Notes: a model not told the origin generated them from the letters alone. DNA of 64,000 bases from an uncultured Bacilli bacterium (GCA_934101645.1 CAKORX010000002.1:150264-214263), one strand, 5' to 3'; shown: positions 26,274 through 36,280, counted from the first letter of the stretch. Numbers and translations are program-made.

Positions 26274-27473
26274 ATGGATATAATAATTATTGGTGCTGGT
26301 CCTTCGGGAATGATGTGTGCAATTAATGCTAAAAATAAAAATAATAATGTTACTATAATTGATAGGAATGATAAAGTAGGTAAAAAACTTTTGTTAACTG
26401 GTAGTGGAAGATGTAATTATTTTAATGAAAATTTTTCAGAAAAATATTATTATTCTGATGATGAAAATCTTATTAATGAAATTATAAATGAAGATAATAA
26501 AGATAAAACTTTAAAAAACTTATATGAAAATGTTGGCATTTACCCCGTAAATGTTAATGGATATTATTATCCATATTCATTTTCTGCATCTTCTTTTTGC
26601 AATTTACTTTATAAAAAATGCCTAAGTTTAGGAGTTAAATTTATTTTAAATGAAAAAGTTGAAAAGATAAAAAAAGATAAAAAATTTATAGTAAATGATA
26701 AATATACTTGTGATAAACTTGTAATTGCCTGTGGTGGAAAAAGTTTTCCTAAGACCGGTAGTGATGGAAGTATTTATAATATCATATCTTTATTAGGACA
26801 TCACGTGACAAATTTATATCCACATCTTGTTCAGTTAAAAACTAATTCAATAAAAGAATTATCTGGGGTAAAAAATCACGCAAAAGTATCTTTATATGAA
26901 AATGATAAATTAATTAAAACTGAAGAGGGGGAACTTCAGTTTGTGGATTATGGACTTTCAGGAATATGCATTTTTCAGTTAAGCGGAATTGTTGCTAAAG
27001 GTCTAGATGCTTACAAAAGTGAAAAAGTAAAAATAAACTTTTTACCATTTGTAAATGATTATGATAGTTTTGTTAATAATAGAGCAAATATGTTAAAGGG
27101 GTTATCTGTAATAAACTTATTTGAAAGCATTATTAATTATAAAATCTTAAAATATATATTAAAAGAGCTTAAAATAAGTGAAGAAAAAAGATATGTTGAT
27201 TTATCTCAAAATGAAAAATCAATTTTAAAAAAATATTTGACTTCATTTGAAATGAATGTTTATGATATAAATGGTTTTGATAAAGCACAAGTAACTATGG
27301 GTGGCGTACCTTTAAAAGAAATTAATACAAATACCATGATGTCAAAACTTATTGATGGTTTATATTTTACAGGAGAAGTAATTGATCTTACAGGAGACTG
27401 TGGTGGTTATAATTTATTTATGTGCTTTATTACAGGCTTTTTAGCGGGATGTGATATAAATGATAAGAGTTAA
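26274..27473 (+). CDS. HI0933/YhiN-type flavoprotein (NAD(P)/FAD-dependent oxidoreductase)
   Basis: 399 aa after GGAGG. The dinucleotide fold IIIGAGPSGMMCA, GKKLLLTGSGRCN and the C-terminal GLYFTGEVIDLTGDCGGYN are typical of the HI0933 family (BaiN, YtfP relatives). Members bind FAD; BaiN reduces bile-acid intermediates, while most are uncharacterised. It overlaps the next flavoprotein gene by 14 bases, so two flavoproteins are made together. Confidence 0.92.
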   Translation: MDIIIIGAGPSGMMCAINAKNKNNNVTIIDRNDKVGKKLLLTGSGRCNYFNENFSEKYYYSDDENLINEIINEDNKDKTLKNLYENVGIYPVNVNGYYYPYSFSASSFCNLLYKKCLSLGVKFILNEKVEKIKKDKKFIVNDKYTCDKLVIACGGKSFPKTGSDGSIYNIISLLGHHVTNLYPHLVQLKTNSIKELSGVKNHAKVSLYENDKLIKTEEGELQFVDYGLSGICIFQLSGIVAKGLDAYKSEKVKINFLPFVNDYDSFVNNRANMLKGLSVINLFESIINYKILKYILKELKISEEKRYVDLSQNEKSILKKYLTSFEMNVYDINGFDKAQVTMGGVPLKEINTNTMMSKLIDGLYFTGEVIDLTGDCGGYNLFMCFITGFLAGCDINDKS

Positions 27474-29019
27474 AAATGTTAAAGCTTCTGTTTTAAATGA
27501 TGATTTATTTTTAGGAGTACAAAAAAAGGTTAAAACTAGTAATTTTAAAATAATCAAAATATTACATAAGTCCATTGACGCAAGAAATAAAAATGATATA
27601 TTTTATGTATATGATGTGGTTATTGATTCAAATGAAAAAATTCATTTAAATGATAATATCTTTTTGTATGAAGAAAAAGAAAATAAACTTACTATAAAGG
27701 GTAGTGAAAAACTTTTGGGCTCTATAGATATTATTGGTGCTGGTCCATCAGGACTTTTTTGCGCGTATATATTATCAATAAATGGATATAATGTTCGTCT
27801 ATTTGAAAGAGGAAAATGCGTCGAGGAAAGAAAAATTGATGTACAAAATTTTTGGGATAATAACAAACTCAATTTAAATTCTAATGTTTTATTCGGAGAA
27901 GGTGGAGCAGGTACATTTTCTGATGGCAAGCTTATGACAAATATTAAAGATAAAGATGGCTTAATATCACTTGTTTTAAAAATATTTTATGAAAATGGTG
28001 CTAAAGAAGATATTTTATATTCAAATCATCCACATTTAGGTACTGATGAACTTGAAAAAATTGTTAGAAATATTAGAAATAAAATTATTGAAAATGGTGG
28101 ACAAATTTACTTTTCTAGTATGCTTACAGATATAATTATAGAAAATAATAAAGTAAAAGGTTTTATTATTAATAATGATAAAACTTATGAAACTGATAAT
28201 CTAGTTTTAGCAATTGGCCATAGTGCAAAAGAAACCTTTAAATTATTGCATGAAAAAAATGTTACTATGGAAAATAAACCTTTTGCTGTAGGTATTAGAA
28301 TTATGCATGATGAAAAGTTAATAGATGAAAATCAGTATGGTAAGTTTAGTAAATATTTACCTCATGCAGAGTATAAACTTACCTTTAAATCTAGCAGTAA
28401 CAAAGGCGTGTATTCATTTTGCATGTGCCCAGGAGGATATGTAGTAAACTCTTCGAGTGAAGAAAAGCATCTATCAATAAATGGTATGAGTTATTCATCC
28501 CGTGACAGTGGAGTAAGTAATAGCGCTATAATTGTAACTGTATCAGATAAGGATTATGGCTCAAATGTTTTAGATGGATTAAAATTCCAAGAACTTTTAG
28601 AAGAAAAAGCCTATGCTCTTGGTAATGGATGCATTCCTATTCAAACATTTGGTGATTATAAAAATAACACTATAAATGAGAAAAGTTTTAATAATTTAAA
28701 AATAAAAGGTAAAACTAAATATGCAAATATTAATGAAATATTTCCTAAAGAAATTAATGATTCACTCAAAGAAGCAATAGATAATTTTTCTCATAAAATA
28801 AAAGGCTTTAATGATGAAAATACTTTAATAGCCGCAGTTGAAAGTAGAACAAGTTCTCCAGTAAAATTTATAAGAAATGAGGATATGTCATCAAGTGTAA
28901 ATGGGATTTATCCAATAGGGGAAGGCTCTGGTTACGCTGGTGGAATTACGACAAGCGCTATCGAAGGCATCAAAATGGCAAAAGTATTTATGGAAAAGTA
29001 TTATCCGGATAGGACATAA
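27460..29019 (+). CDS. FAD-dependent dehydrogenase (COG2509 type)
   Basis: 519 aa. An N-terminal alpha/beta domain of about 85 residues (MIRVKNVKASVLNDDLF) precedes the FAD-binding IIGAGPSGLFCAYIL and LFGEGGAGTFSDGKL; GIYPIGEGSGYAGGITTSA is at the C-terminus. This combination is the COG2509 family of uncharacterised dehydrogenases widespread in Firmicutes. Pairing with an HI0933 flavoprotein is notable. Substrate unknown. Confidence 0.9.
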   Translation: MIRVKNVKASVLNDDLFLGVQKKVKTSNFKIIKILHKSIDARNKNDIFYVYDVVIDSNEKIHLNDNIFLYEEKENKLTIKGSEKLLGSIDIIGAGPSGLFCAYILSINGYNVRLFERGKCVEERKIDVQNFWDNNKLNLNSNVLFGEGGAGTFSDGKLMTNIKDKDGLISLVLKIFYENGAKEDILYSNHPHLGTDELEKIVRNIRNKIIENGGQIYFSSMLTDIIIENNKVKGFIINNDKTYETDNLVLAIGHSAKETFKLLHEKNVTMENKPFAVGIRIMHDEKLIDENQYGKFSKYLPHAEYKLTFKSSSNKGVYSFCMCPGGYVVNSSSEEKHLSINGMSYSSRDSGVSNSAIIVTVSDKDYGSNVLDGLKFQELLEEKAYALGNGCIPIQTFGDYKNNTINEKSFNNLKIKGKTKYANINEIFPKEINDSLKEAIDNFSHKIKGFNDENTLIAAVESRTSSPVKFIRNEDMSSSVNGIYPIGEGSGYAGGITTSAIEGIKMAKVFMEKYYPDRT

Positions 29020-29039
29020 TCAAATAGATAAACTAAAAA

Positions 29040-29068
29040 AATAGATTGATTGTAATCTATTTTTTTTA
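29040..29068 (+). terminator. Rho-independent terminator
   Basis: AATAGATT (29040-29047), loop, AATCTATT (29054-29061), then a long T-run. It ends the flavoprotein operon. Confidence 0.85.
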
Positions 29069-29097
29069 TATAATTAGATAGTAAAGGGATGATAGAA

Positions 29098-31434
29098 ATG
29101 ATACTTAAAAAAAATGAGATTGAAGCGCTAGATGAATACTTTAGAGCCGCAAATTACTTGTCTGCATGTCAATTATATTTACTTGATAACCCACTTTTAA
29201 AACGTAAATTAGAATTTTCTGATATAAAAAAGAAACTAGTAGGTCACTGGGGAACTGTCCCTTCACAAAACTTTATTTATACACATTTAAATTATATTAT
29301 AAAAAAATATAATCAAGATATGATTTATGTATGTGGTCCAGGTCATGGTGGAAATGCTGTTGTAGCAAATGTTTACCTTGAGGGTACTTATACAAAATTC
29401 TATCCAGAAATTACCGAAGACGAAGAAGGCTTAAAAAAACTATTTAAACAATTTTCTTTTCCTGGTGGAATACCATCACATGCAGCTCCGGAAACTCCGG
29501 GATCTATAAATGAGGGTGGAGAACTTGGCTACAGCGTAGCTCATGCATATGGTGCAGTTTTAGATAATCCTAATCTTATTGCAGCTTGCGTTATTGGCGA
29601 TGGAGAGATGGAAACTGGTCCTCTTGCTACAAGTCTTCATTTAAATAAATTTATAAATCCTAAAACTGATGGTTTTGTTTTGCCAATACTTAATTTAAAT
29701 GGCTATAAGATTGCTAATCCATCAATATTTTCAAGAATTACTGATGAAGAACTAACTAGTTTAATTTATGGATATGGTTATGAGCCTATTATTGTTGACG
29801 TAACTAAAGCATTAAATCCTCATGAAAAAATGCATGTTGCATTAGATTATGCGATGAAAAGGTTTATAAAAATAAAAAAAGCAAATGAAAACAAAGAAAA
29901 TATTAAAAGATTTTATTATCCATTTATTATATTAAAAACTCCAAAAGGGTGGACTTGCCCTAAAGTATTTGAGGGTAAAAATATTGAAGGCACGTTTAGA
30001 GCACATCAAGTTCCTGTAAATGTATGTGAAAATAATCCTGAAAGTTTAAGTGTTTTAGAATCTTGGCTTAAAAGTTATCATCCTGATGAGCTTTTTGATA
30101 AAAATGGTCACGTAAAAAAATCTATAAAAAGTATTTTACCTGTAGAAAATAAATTAATGGGAGCAAGTCCTTATGCAAATGGGGGAGTATGTTATCGTAA
30201 ACTTAAATTACCTGATTTTAGAAATTATGAAGTTCAAACGAGTCATGGAAATGTAGTGGCTCAAGACATGATGAATTTAGGATTTTATTTAAGAGATGTG
30301 ATTGCTAAAAATCCAGATAATTTTAGATTATTTAGTCCAGATGAAGCCTTATCAAATAGACTTAATCATGTTTTTGAAGTAACAAATAGGCAATTTTCCG
30401 GAAATATCTATGACTACGATGAGTACTTAAATAATAGTGGCAGAGTAATTGATTCGTTTTTATCAGAACACGTTTGTGAGGGCCTACTTGAAGGATATAT
30501 TTTAACCGGAAGACATGGAATCTTTGATTCTTATGAAGCTTTTGTTAGAATTGTAGATTCTATGGCATCTCAACATGCTAAATGGCTTAAAATGTGTAGA
30601 GAAATTTCATGGAGAAAAAGTATTCCATCTTTGAATTATATTTTAACAAGTCATATATGGCAGCAGGATCATAATGGATATACACACCAAGATCCAGGAT
30701 TTTTAAATCATATTGTTACTAAAAAAAGTGAAATTGTAAGAATTTATTTACCAATTGATGCAAATACGCTTTTATCATGTACAGACCACTGCTTAAATAC
30801 TAGCGACTATATAAATGTTATTGTTGCTTCGAAACATCCATCATTTCAATGGTTATCAATGGATGAAGCTATTAAACATTGTACAAAAGGTATTGGTAAA
30901 TTTGAGTGGTGTTCAAATGATAAAGGTAATCCTGACTTAGTTCTTGCCTGCTGTGGTGATACTCCTACAGTCGAGGTTATTGCGGCTTATGATATTTTAT
31001 CAAAAAAACTTCCAAACCTTAAAATAAGAGTTATAAATGTAATTGATTTAATGCGTCTTGAGTCAAATCTTTCTCATCCTCATGGTTTAACTGATAAAGA
31101 ATATGATAGACTATTTACTGTAGATAAACCAATTATCTTTGCATTTCATGGATATCCAAATTTAATTCATGAGCTAACTTACAATCGTAAAAATCAAAAT
31201 ATGCATGTTTTTGGTTATATCGAAGAGGGGACTATTACAACTCCATTTGACATGAGAGTAAGAAATAAGATTGATAGATATAATCTTGTAATTAATGCTT
31301 TGAAATATGTTAAGACTAAAGGAAAATATGAAGTGATTGATTATTGCAAGGAATGTTTGAAAAAACATAATTCATATATAAAAAGATATGGCATTGACAT
31401 GAAAGAAGTTAGAGACTGGAAATTCAAAAAATAA
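29098..31434 (+). CDS. Xylulose-5-phosphate/fructose-6-phosphate phosphoketolase
   Basis: 778 aa. ATG 29098 is preferred (AAAGGG nine bases upstream); ATG 29089 touches the Shine-Dalgarno. Family signatures: VGHWGTVPSQNFIYTH, CGPGHGGNAVVANVYLEG, FPGGIPSHAAPETPGSI, GDGEMETGPLA for thiamine diphosphate, and QDHNGYTHQDPGFL. The enzyme splits xylulose-5-P (and often fructose-6-P) with phosphate to acetyl-P and glyceraldehyde-3-P (or erythrose-4-P), so it supports ATP yield through acetate kinase in fermentation. Alone, with terminators on both sides. Confidence 0.96.
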   Translation: MILKKNEIEALDEYFRAANYLSACQLYLLDNPLLKRKLEFSDIKKKLVGHWGTVPSQNFIYTHLNYIIKKYNQDMIYVCGPGHGGNAVVANVYLEGTYTKFYPEITEDEEGLKKLFKQFSFPGGIPSHAAPETPGSINEGGELGYSVAHAYGAVLDNPNLIAACVIGDGEMETGPLATSLHLNKFINPKTDGFVLPILNLNGYKIANPSIFSRITDEELTSLIYGYGYEPIIVDVTKALNPHEKMHVALDYAMKRFIKIKKANENKENIKRFYYPFIILKTPKGWTCPKVFEGKNIEGTFRAHQVPVNVCENNPESLSVLESWLKSYHPDELFDKNGHVKKSIKSILPVENKLMGASPYANGGVCYRKLKLPDFRNYEVQTSHGNVVAQDMMNLGFYLRDVIAKNPDNFRLFSPDEALSNRLNHVFEVTNRQFSGNIYDYDEYLNNSGRVIDSFLSEHVCEGLLEGYILTGRHGIFDSYEAFVRIVDSMASQHAKWLKMCREISWRKSIPSLNYILTSHIWQQDHNGYTHQDPGFLNHIVTKKSEIVRIYLPIDANTLLSCTDHCLNTSDYINVIVASKHPSFQWLSMDEAIKHCTKGIGKFEWCSNDKGNPDLVLACCGDTPTVEVIAAYDILSKKLPNLKIRVINVIDLMRLESNLSHPHGLTDKEYDRLFTVDKPIIFAFHGYPNLIHELTYNRKNQNMHVFGYIEEGTITTPFDMRVRNKIDRYNLVINALKYVKTKGKYEVIDYCKECLKKHNSYIKRYGIDMKEVRDWKFKK

Positions 31435-31463
31435 AAATTCTTGTTTTTTACAGGAATTTTTTT
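31433..31463 (+). terminator. Phosphoketolase terminator
   Basis: AAAAATTC (31433-31440) pairs with GAATTTTT (31454-31461), with T-rich tail. Confidence 0.75.
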
Positions 31464-31479
31464 AATGACTAAATATAGT

Positions 31480-31508
31480 TTGATATTTTTTAATATGGAT
31501 AGTATAAT
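31480..31508 (+). promoter_or_regulatory. Promoter of the MprF-like gene
   Basis: TTGATA (31480-31485), 17 bp, TATAAT (31503-31508). The predicted start near 31515 leaves only about ten bases of leader and no Shine-Dalgarno before ATG 31526, so this mRNA may be nearly leaderless. Confidence 0.75.
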
Positions 31509-31525
31509 TATATTGTGATTATATT

Positions 31526-32551
31526 ATGAAAAAAAGTAAAGTTTATTTTAATACAGGTATTGTATTATTTATATCAATATTATTAATATGGTATTTTTTA
31601 AAGGATAACTATAAAATTTCTATCGAAGTATTAAGATCTGCGAATGTATTTTGGCTTTTTTTTGCAGTACTTTTTTTCTTAGGATATTTTTTACTAGAAA
31701 CATTGCTCATGAAAATATTAATTAATAAACACAAGAAAAGCTATACATATAAAAGTGCTTTGAAACTTTATTTGATGACCAAATTTTTTAATGGAATTAC
31801 ACCTTTTTCATCAGGAGGACAGCCTCTTCAATTACTTGAAATGAAAAAAGAAGGAGTAAGCTATCTTGATGGTTCTACCGTTTTAGTAAAACATTTTATT
31901 ATTTTGCAATCTTCAGTAGTTTTTCTTTCAATTCTTAGTAGTATTTGCAATTTATTTTTCCAATTTATTAATCCTACGGGCTTTTTAAAAGTAGTTTTAA
32001 TACTAGGCTTTATAATAAATTACATGCTTTTATTTATTGTTATTTTTCTTTCATATAGAATTAGTATATGTGAAAAAGTTTGCGAATTTTTTGTTGGTAT
32101 ATGTGCAAAATTTAAACTTGTAAAAAATAAAGAAAAAACAACATCAAATATCTGCAAATCTTTAGAAGATTATCAAAAAGGATATAAAGATCTTGTCAAG
32201 AATAGGCCTTATTTTATAAAACTTATTTTGCTAGAAAGTGCAGCTTTAACACTATCATTTTCAGTACCATTTTTTGTTTTTAAAGCTTTAGGAAGTCCTT
32301 ATAATAATTATCTTGTTATCTTATCAATTGCAATATTTACATTTATGATAGGTTCATTTGTACCGATACCTGGTGGTACAGGTGGAATGGAATATGCATT
32401 TATTAATTTAAATGAATTTGTTATACCGACAAAATACTTATCAGTTTCTTTAATACTTTGGCGTGTAATTGACTATTATGCTCCGATGATTATTGGGGGA
32501 ATATTTTTTAACTATGAAAAAGCAAAAAGAGACTTTAAATCTATAGAGTAA
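31526..32551 (+). CDS. Flippase-like/MprF N-terminal domain membrane protein (UPF0104)
   Basis: 341 aa with about eight membrane helices. FFNGITPFSSGGQPLQLLEM and SFVPIPGGTGGMEYAF are the hallmarks of the lysylphosphatidylglycerol synthase transmembrane (UPF0104) family. In MprF this domain flips aminoacyl-phosphatidylglycerol across the membrane; stand-alone members, like this one, lack the synthase domain and their lipid substrate is unknown. No Shine-Dalgarno is visible before the ATG. Confidence 0.85.
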   Translation: MKKSKVYFNTGIVLFISILLIWYFLKDNYKISIEVLRSANVFWLFFAVLFFLGYFLLETLLMKILINKHKKSYTYKSALKLYLMTKFFNGITPFSSGGQPLQLLEMKKEGVSYLDGSTVLVKHFIILQSSVVFLSILSSICNLFFQFINPTGFLKVVLILGFIINYMLLFIVIFLSYRISICEKVCEFFVGICAKFKLVKNKEKTTSNICKSLEDYQKGYKDLVKNRPYFIKLILLESAALTLSFSVPFFVFKALGSPYNNYLVILSIAIFTFMIGSFVPIPGGTGGMEYAFINLNEFVIPTKYLSVSLILWRVIDYYAPMIIGGIFFNYEKAKRDFKSIE

Positions 32552-32568
32552 AAACTATAGATTTTTTT
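32537..32568 (+). terminator. Rho-independent terminator
   Basis: AAATCTATAG (32537-32546), 8-nt loop, CTATAGATTT (32555-32564), T-run. The stem begins in the last codons of the preceding gene. Confidence 0.85.
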
Positions 32569-32610
32569 AAATTTTTGAATTACAATATCATTTGCATTTA
32601 AGGGGGATAT

Positions 32611-34308
32611 ATGGCAGAACGTGATAATTTTATTAGGTCATTAAATGGCTTTTTATCCGATGATGAGTTATATATGTATCTATTAAGTAGTTATGCACAA
32701 AGCTATTTTAAAACATTTATACGAAAATTACTCAATGAAAAATTAAATATTAATTTTATTGATTCATCATACTATGATAAAATTTTAAATTCTGAATGTA
32801 ATTTTTGTACAAAATTATGTGTTTTAAATTCAATTAAAAATGAAAATTTAAAAGTGAAATATATTTTATCTCTTATTGAAAGAAATCCTGGAATTAGGGA
32901 TTTAGATAGTTTAATTATACAAATTATATTTTTATTAAAAAATGATGAAAATAAGTTAAAATTAATTGCAAAATTATCTATACCATCTTATGTATCAATG
33001 GCTTTTTTATCAATTAATAATAAGCAAATAAAATTAAAAAATATTAATTTTTTTACACCAAATGATTTGATTAAATTTTTAATTACTCTTTCAGATGAAG
33101 AAAAACTTATGTATTTAAAAACTAAAAAATTTGAAGCTAAAGTTTTTGCTACTTTAAAAAAAGATGCACTTTTACGTGAAATAGATTTTTTAAGTGATAC
33201 GCAAAAAGTAAGCGTAATTTTATTAGTTGAGGACAATTTTACCAGATTTGAGCTACTAAAAAAATATAGATATTTATTTTCAGATGAAGATTTTAGAAAT
33301 TATATGTTTGAAATTTATCACAAAACAAGAGATTTAAAAAGTGAAATTATGAATTTATTTTCAAATGATATAGTCCAAAGAATAAATTATAGTAATACTA
33401 TATTAGGAAAAAGAGAATTACTGTCACCACCATCGATATTTTATGACTTAAAATTTTTAAGAAAATATTCTTTTGGAGTAGAACTTGAATCTGCTGTAGA
33501 TGATTATTTAGTTTACTCCAATTTAAAAAGAATGCTTTCTTCGTGGCATTTGAAAGGGGAGACTTCTGTTAAAAATGGACTTGAGATTACATCTCCAATA
33601 TTACATTACGCAAAGGGTGATTTAGGTCAGCTTGAGTATGTTTGCTCGTTTTTACATGAAATAGGTGCAATGCAAACAAATGAGTGTGGTGGACATGTCC
33701 ACATTGGTTTTGATTTCTTTAAAAGTATAGAAGAACTTCAAAATCTTTACATGCTTTATTGTAGCAATGAAAATTTATTTTCTTTTTTAGCAAATAGAGA
33801 AAACAGTATTATACGTCCAAATATTATAGTTTATGCAAGTAGCATATCCGAAAAACTAGAAAAAGCAATTTTAAGTGGTACATTTAATAGAAGCATGGAT
33901 ATGTTTGAATTTGTTAAAACAATTAAAGATATCCAAGGTGATAGACTTGTAAATTTAAATTTATTTAATGCATATTCAATTAAAAAAAATACAATTGAAT
34001 TTAGAGCATCAAATGGGGAAGATAATTATCGAGAACTTCTTTTAAATATTATCTTATATTTAAAACTTGTAGATTTATCGATTGAACTTGCTAGATTTAG
34101 AAAAGGCAGCCCTGCTTATGATGAATTGCAATTTTTAATTAGCCAAAATTCCTTAGAAATAGACAGGGTAAAAGAATTTTTACACTTGTTTTTTGGGGAT
34201 AATCAAGAACTTATAGATTTATTTTTAAATAGATATGAAACAAATAGTGAAATAAATAAATATAATTCATCACTAATAAGAACAAGAAATAAAGTTGAAT
34301 TTAAATAG
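32611..34308 (+). CDS. Amidoligase-like protein
   Basis: 565 aa after AAGGGGG. The N-terminal 280 residues are helical and unrecognised. The C-terminal part carries FGVELES, KNGLEITSPIL, ECGGHVHIGFDF and NTIEFRASNG, which are the ATP- and metal-binding motifs of the putative amidoligase family of the COOH-NH2 ligase (glutamine synthetase-like) fold. Family members are predicted to form amide bonds, possibly in peptide tags or cell-wall modification. Substrate unknown. The long helical N-terminus is unusual. Confidence 0.7.
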   Translation: MAERDNFIRSLNGFLSDDELYMYLLSSYAQSYFKTFIRKLLNEKLNINFIDSSYYDKILNSECNFCTKLCVLNSIKNENLKVKYILSLIERNPGIRDLDSLIIQIIFLLKNDENKLKLIAKLSIPSYVSMAFLSINNKQIKLKNINFFTPNDLIKFLITLSDEEKLMYLKTKKFEAKVFATLKKDALLREIDFLSDTQKVSVILLVEDNFTRFELLKKYRYLFSDEDFRNYMFEIYHKTRDLKSEIMNLFSNDIVQRINYSNTILGKRELLSPPSIFYDLKFLRKYSFGVELESAVDDYLVYSNLKRMLSSWHLKGETSVKNGLEITSPILHYAKGDLGQLEYVCSFLHEIGAMQTNECGGHVHIGFDFFKSIEELQNLYMLYCSNENLFSFLANRENSIIRPNIIVYASSISEKLEKAILSGTFNRSMDMFEFVKTIKDIQGDRLVNLNLFNAYSIKKNTIEFRASNGEDNYRELLLNIILYLKLVDLSIELARFRKGSPAYDELQFLISQNSLEIDRVKEFLHLFFGDNQELIDLFLNRYETNSEINKYNSSLIRTRNKVEFK

Positions 34309-34312
34309 TTAA

Positions 34313-34341
34313 TTGACACATATAATTATAATATATATAAT
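34313..34341 (+). promoter_or_regulatory. Consensus sigma-A promoter
   Basis: TTGACA (34313-34318), 17 bp, TATAAT (34336-34341): both boxes are perfect. Drives the 110-aa gene at 34362. Confidence 0.88.
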
Positions 34342-34361
34342 TATTTTAGTATGGAGGCAAT

Positions 34362-34694
34362 ATGGAAAGAAAAGAAATGATTGAAAAAATGTTTGAAAAT
34401 TTACATGATACTTTAAATGAAAATGTTGAGTGTATGTGTTGGTGGAATGGAAACTTAATTAAAGTTGAAGGCATATTAAGTGATATTGAAGATTATAATA
34501 AAGTTTGCATAAATGGTGTATATTTACCTTTTATAGATTATGGAAAAGCAATTTTTTTTGTAAGAAGTGCAAATGGAATGCTTTACTTAAATCCTACAGT
34601 TAAAGATGGTTATGAAGTAAAACCAGATTATTATGTTAGTCAAATGCGTAAAGTTTTTTTTGGAGAGAAAAAATCTTTAGAACATGAAAGATAA
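34362..34694 (+). CDS. Hypothetical protein upstream of spoIVA
   Basis: 110 aa after ATGGAGG. Soluble, beta-rich in the middle (NLIKVEGILSDIEDYNKVC, then a strand with FIDYGKAIFFV), a shape like small SH3/YolD-type barrels. Not assigned to a family. It has a consensus promoter and its own terminator, so expression is probably strong and independent of spoIVA. Confidence 0.6.
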   Translation: MERKEMIEKMFENLHDTLNENVECMCWWNGNLIKVEGILSDIEDYNKVCINGVYLPFIDYGKAIFFVRSANGMLYLNPTVKDGYEVKPDYYVSQMRKVFFGEKKSLEHER

Positions 34695-34712
34695 ATTTAT
34701 CTTTCTTTTTTT
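34686..34712 (+). terminator. Rho-independent terminator
   Basis: GAAAGATAAA (34686-34695) pairs with TTTATCTTTC (34696-34705) as a perfect palindrome, followed by Ts. Confidence 0.8.
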
Positions 34713-34760
34713 GTAATAACTTTTTATTTTCTTCATAATCTTTAATAGAAAAGGTGAGAA

Positions 34761-36239
34761 ATGGAAAAAGAAAATGTTATTGCCTCATTAAGTAAACGCG
34801 CTGGTGGAGAAATTTACCTAGGTGTAGTTGGAGCTGTTAGGACAGGTAAATCTACTTTCATAAAAAGATTTATTGAAAATTTAGTAGTTCCAAATGTTAA
34901 TGATGAATATGAAAAGAAAAAATGCTTAGATGAGGTGCCTCAATCGGCTCAAGGCAAACAAATTATGACAACTGAGCCTAAATTTGTTCCATCATCAGGA
35001 GCAAAGATCAAAGTTGACGAGTTTGAAACTAATATTAAACTTGTTGATTGCGTAGGATATGTAATAAAAGATGCAACTGGTTTTACTACTGAAGATGGCA
35101 ATCCACGTATGGTAAAAAGTCCATGGTTTGATGATTATATTCCTCTTACTGAAGCTGCAGAGCTTGGTACTGAAAAAGTTATTAAAGACCACGCTACAAT
35201 AGGTATTGTGGTTACGACTGATGGAAGCATTACTGAAATTGAAAGAGAAAGCTATGTTGAAGCAGAGGAAAAGGTTATTCATGAACTTCAGGAAATTGGT
35301 AAACCATTTATTGTGGTTTTGAATTCAGTTCACCCAGAAAAAGAAGAAACACAAAATCTTGCTAGGAAGCTTAATGAAGAATATAATGTTCCCGTTATGC
35401 CTGTAAGTGCGGACAAATTGACAGAAGATGAACTTAAAGATCTTCTTAAAACAGCATTATATGAATTCCCAGTAATGGACATTAATGTAAAAATTCCAAA
35501 ATGGATTGATGTTTTAAAAAATGACGATGAAATAAAACTTCATTATATTGAAAAGATAAAAGATATTGTTTATAGAGTAAATAAATTAAAAGATGTTGAT
35601 AGCATAAATAATTTATTTATGGAAAGTGAATATATTTCAAAAAGTTATATATCAGATTTTGATTCTTCAACTGGAAATGTAACTATTACCCTTGAGAGTT
35701 CTGATGAGTTATTTGAACAAACTTTAAAAAATGCTGTTGGTAAAGAAAAAATTACTAAATCAAATTTACTTAATATGTTTGTGTCTTATGGAGAAAATGA
35801 AGTAGAACTTAAAAACATTAAATCTGCTATAAAGATGGCTAAAAGTACTGGTTATGGAATTATGCATCCAACTATTAAAGATATGCAGTTAAGTACGCCA
35901 GAAATAATTAAACAAGGAAGTAGATTTGGTGTTAAATTAAAGGCTAAAGCTTCTTCAATTCACTTAATAAAAGTTGATGTAGAATCTTCTTTTGAACCGA
36001 TTATTGGTTCAGAAATTCAATCTAAAGAATTGATTGATTATATTATGAAAGATTATGAAAATGATAAAAATAGTATTTGGCAAAGTGAAATATTTGGAAG
36101 AAGTCTTGAACAAATTGTTAAAGAAGGCATTGAAGCAAAGCTTGCAATGATGCCAGAAACAGCACGTTTTAAACTTTCAAATACCGTTACTAAAATTGTC
36201 AATAAAGGGGCAAATAATTTAATTGCTATAGTTATATAA
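34761..36239 (+). CDS. spoIVA: Stage IV sporulation protein A
   Basis: 492 aa after AAGGTGAG, the family's normal length. The P-loop GAVRTGKS (24-31) belongs to the N-terminal TRAFAC-like ATPase domain; KLVDCVGYVI and TDGSITEIERESYVEAEEKV follow, and the C-terminal domain ends AMMPETARFKLSNTVTKIV. SpoIVA hydrolyses ATP to polymerise into the basement layer of the spore coat on the mother-cell side of the forespore. Presence together with an HU gene downstream (the B. subtilis order) implies a spore-forming organism or a recent spore-forming ancestor. Confidence 0.96.
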   Translation: MEKENVIASLSKRAGGEIYLGVVGAVRTGKSTFIKRFIENLVVPNVNDEYEKKKCLDEVPQSAQGKQIMTTEPKFVPSSGAKIKVDEFETNIKLVDCVGYVIKDATGFTTEDGNPRMVKSPWFDDYIPLTEAAELGTEKVIKDHATIGIVVTTDGSITEIERESYVEAEEKVIHELQEIGKPFIVVLNSVHPEKEETQNLARKLNEEYNVPVMPVSADKLTEDELKDLLKTALYEFPVMDINVKIPKWIDVLKNDDEIKLHYIEKIKDIVYRVNKLKDVDSINNLFMESEYISKSYISDFDSSTGNVTITLESSDELFEQTLKNAVGKEKITKSNLLNMFVSYGENEVELKNIKSAIKMAKSTGYGIMHPTIKDMQLSTPEIIKQGSRFGVKLKAKASSIHLIKVDVESSFEPIIGSEIQSKELIDYIMKDYENDKNSIWQSEIFGRSLEQIVKEGIEAKLAMMPETARFKLSNTVTKIVNKGANNLIAIVI

Positions 36240-36241
36240 GT

Positions 36242-36280
36242 AAAAAAGTGCAAATTTATTACATAAAATGCACTTTTTTT
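36242..36280 (+). terminator. spoIVA terminator
   Basis: AAAAAAGTGCA (36242-36252) pairs with TGCACTTTTTT (36269-36279), with T-run. The A-rich/T-rich stem could act in both directions. Confidence 0.8.
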
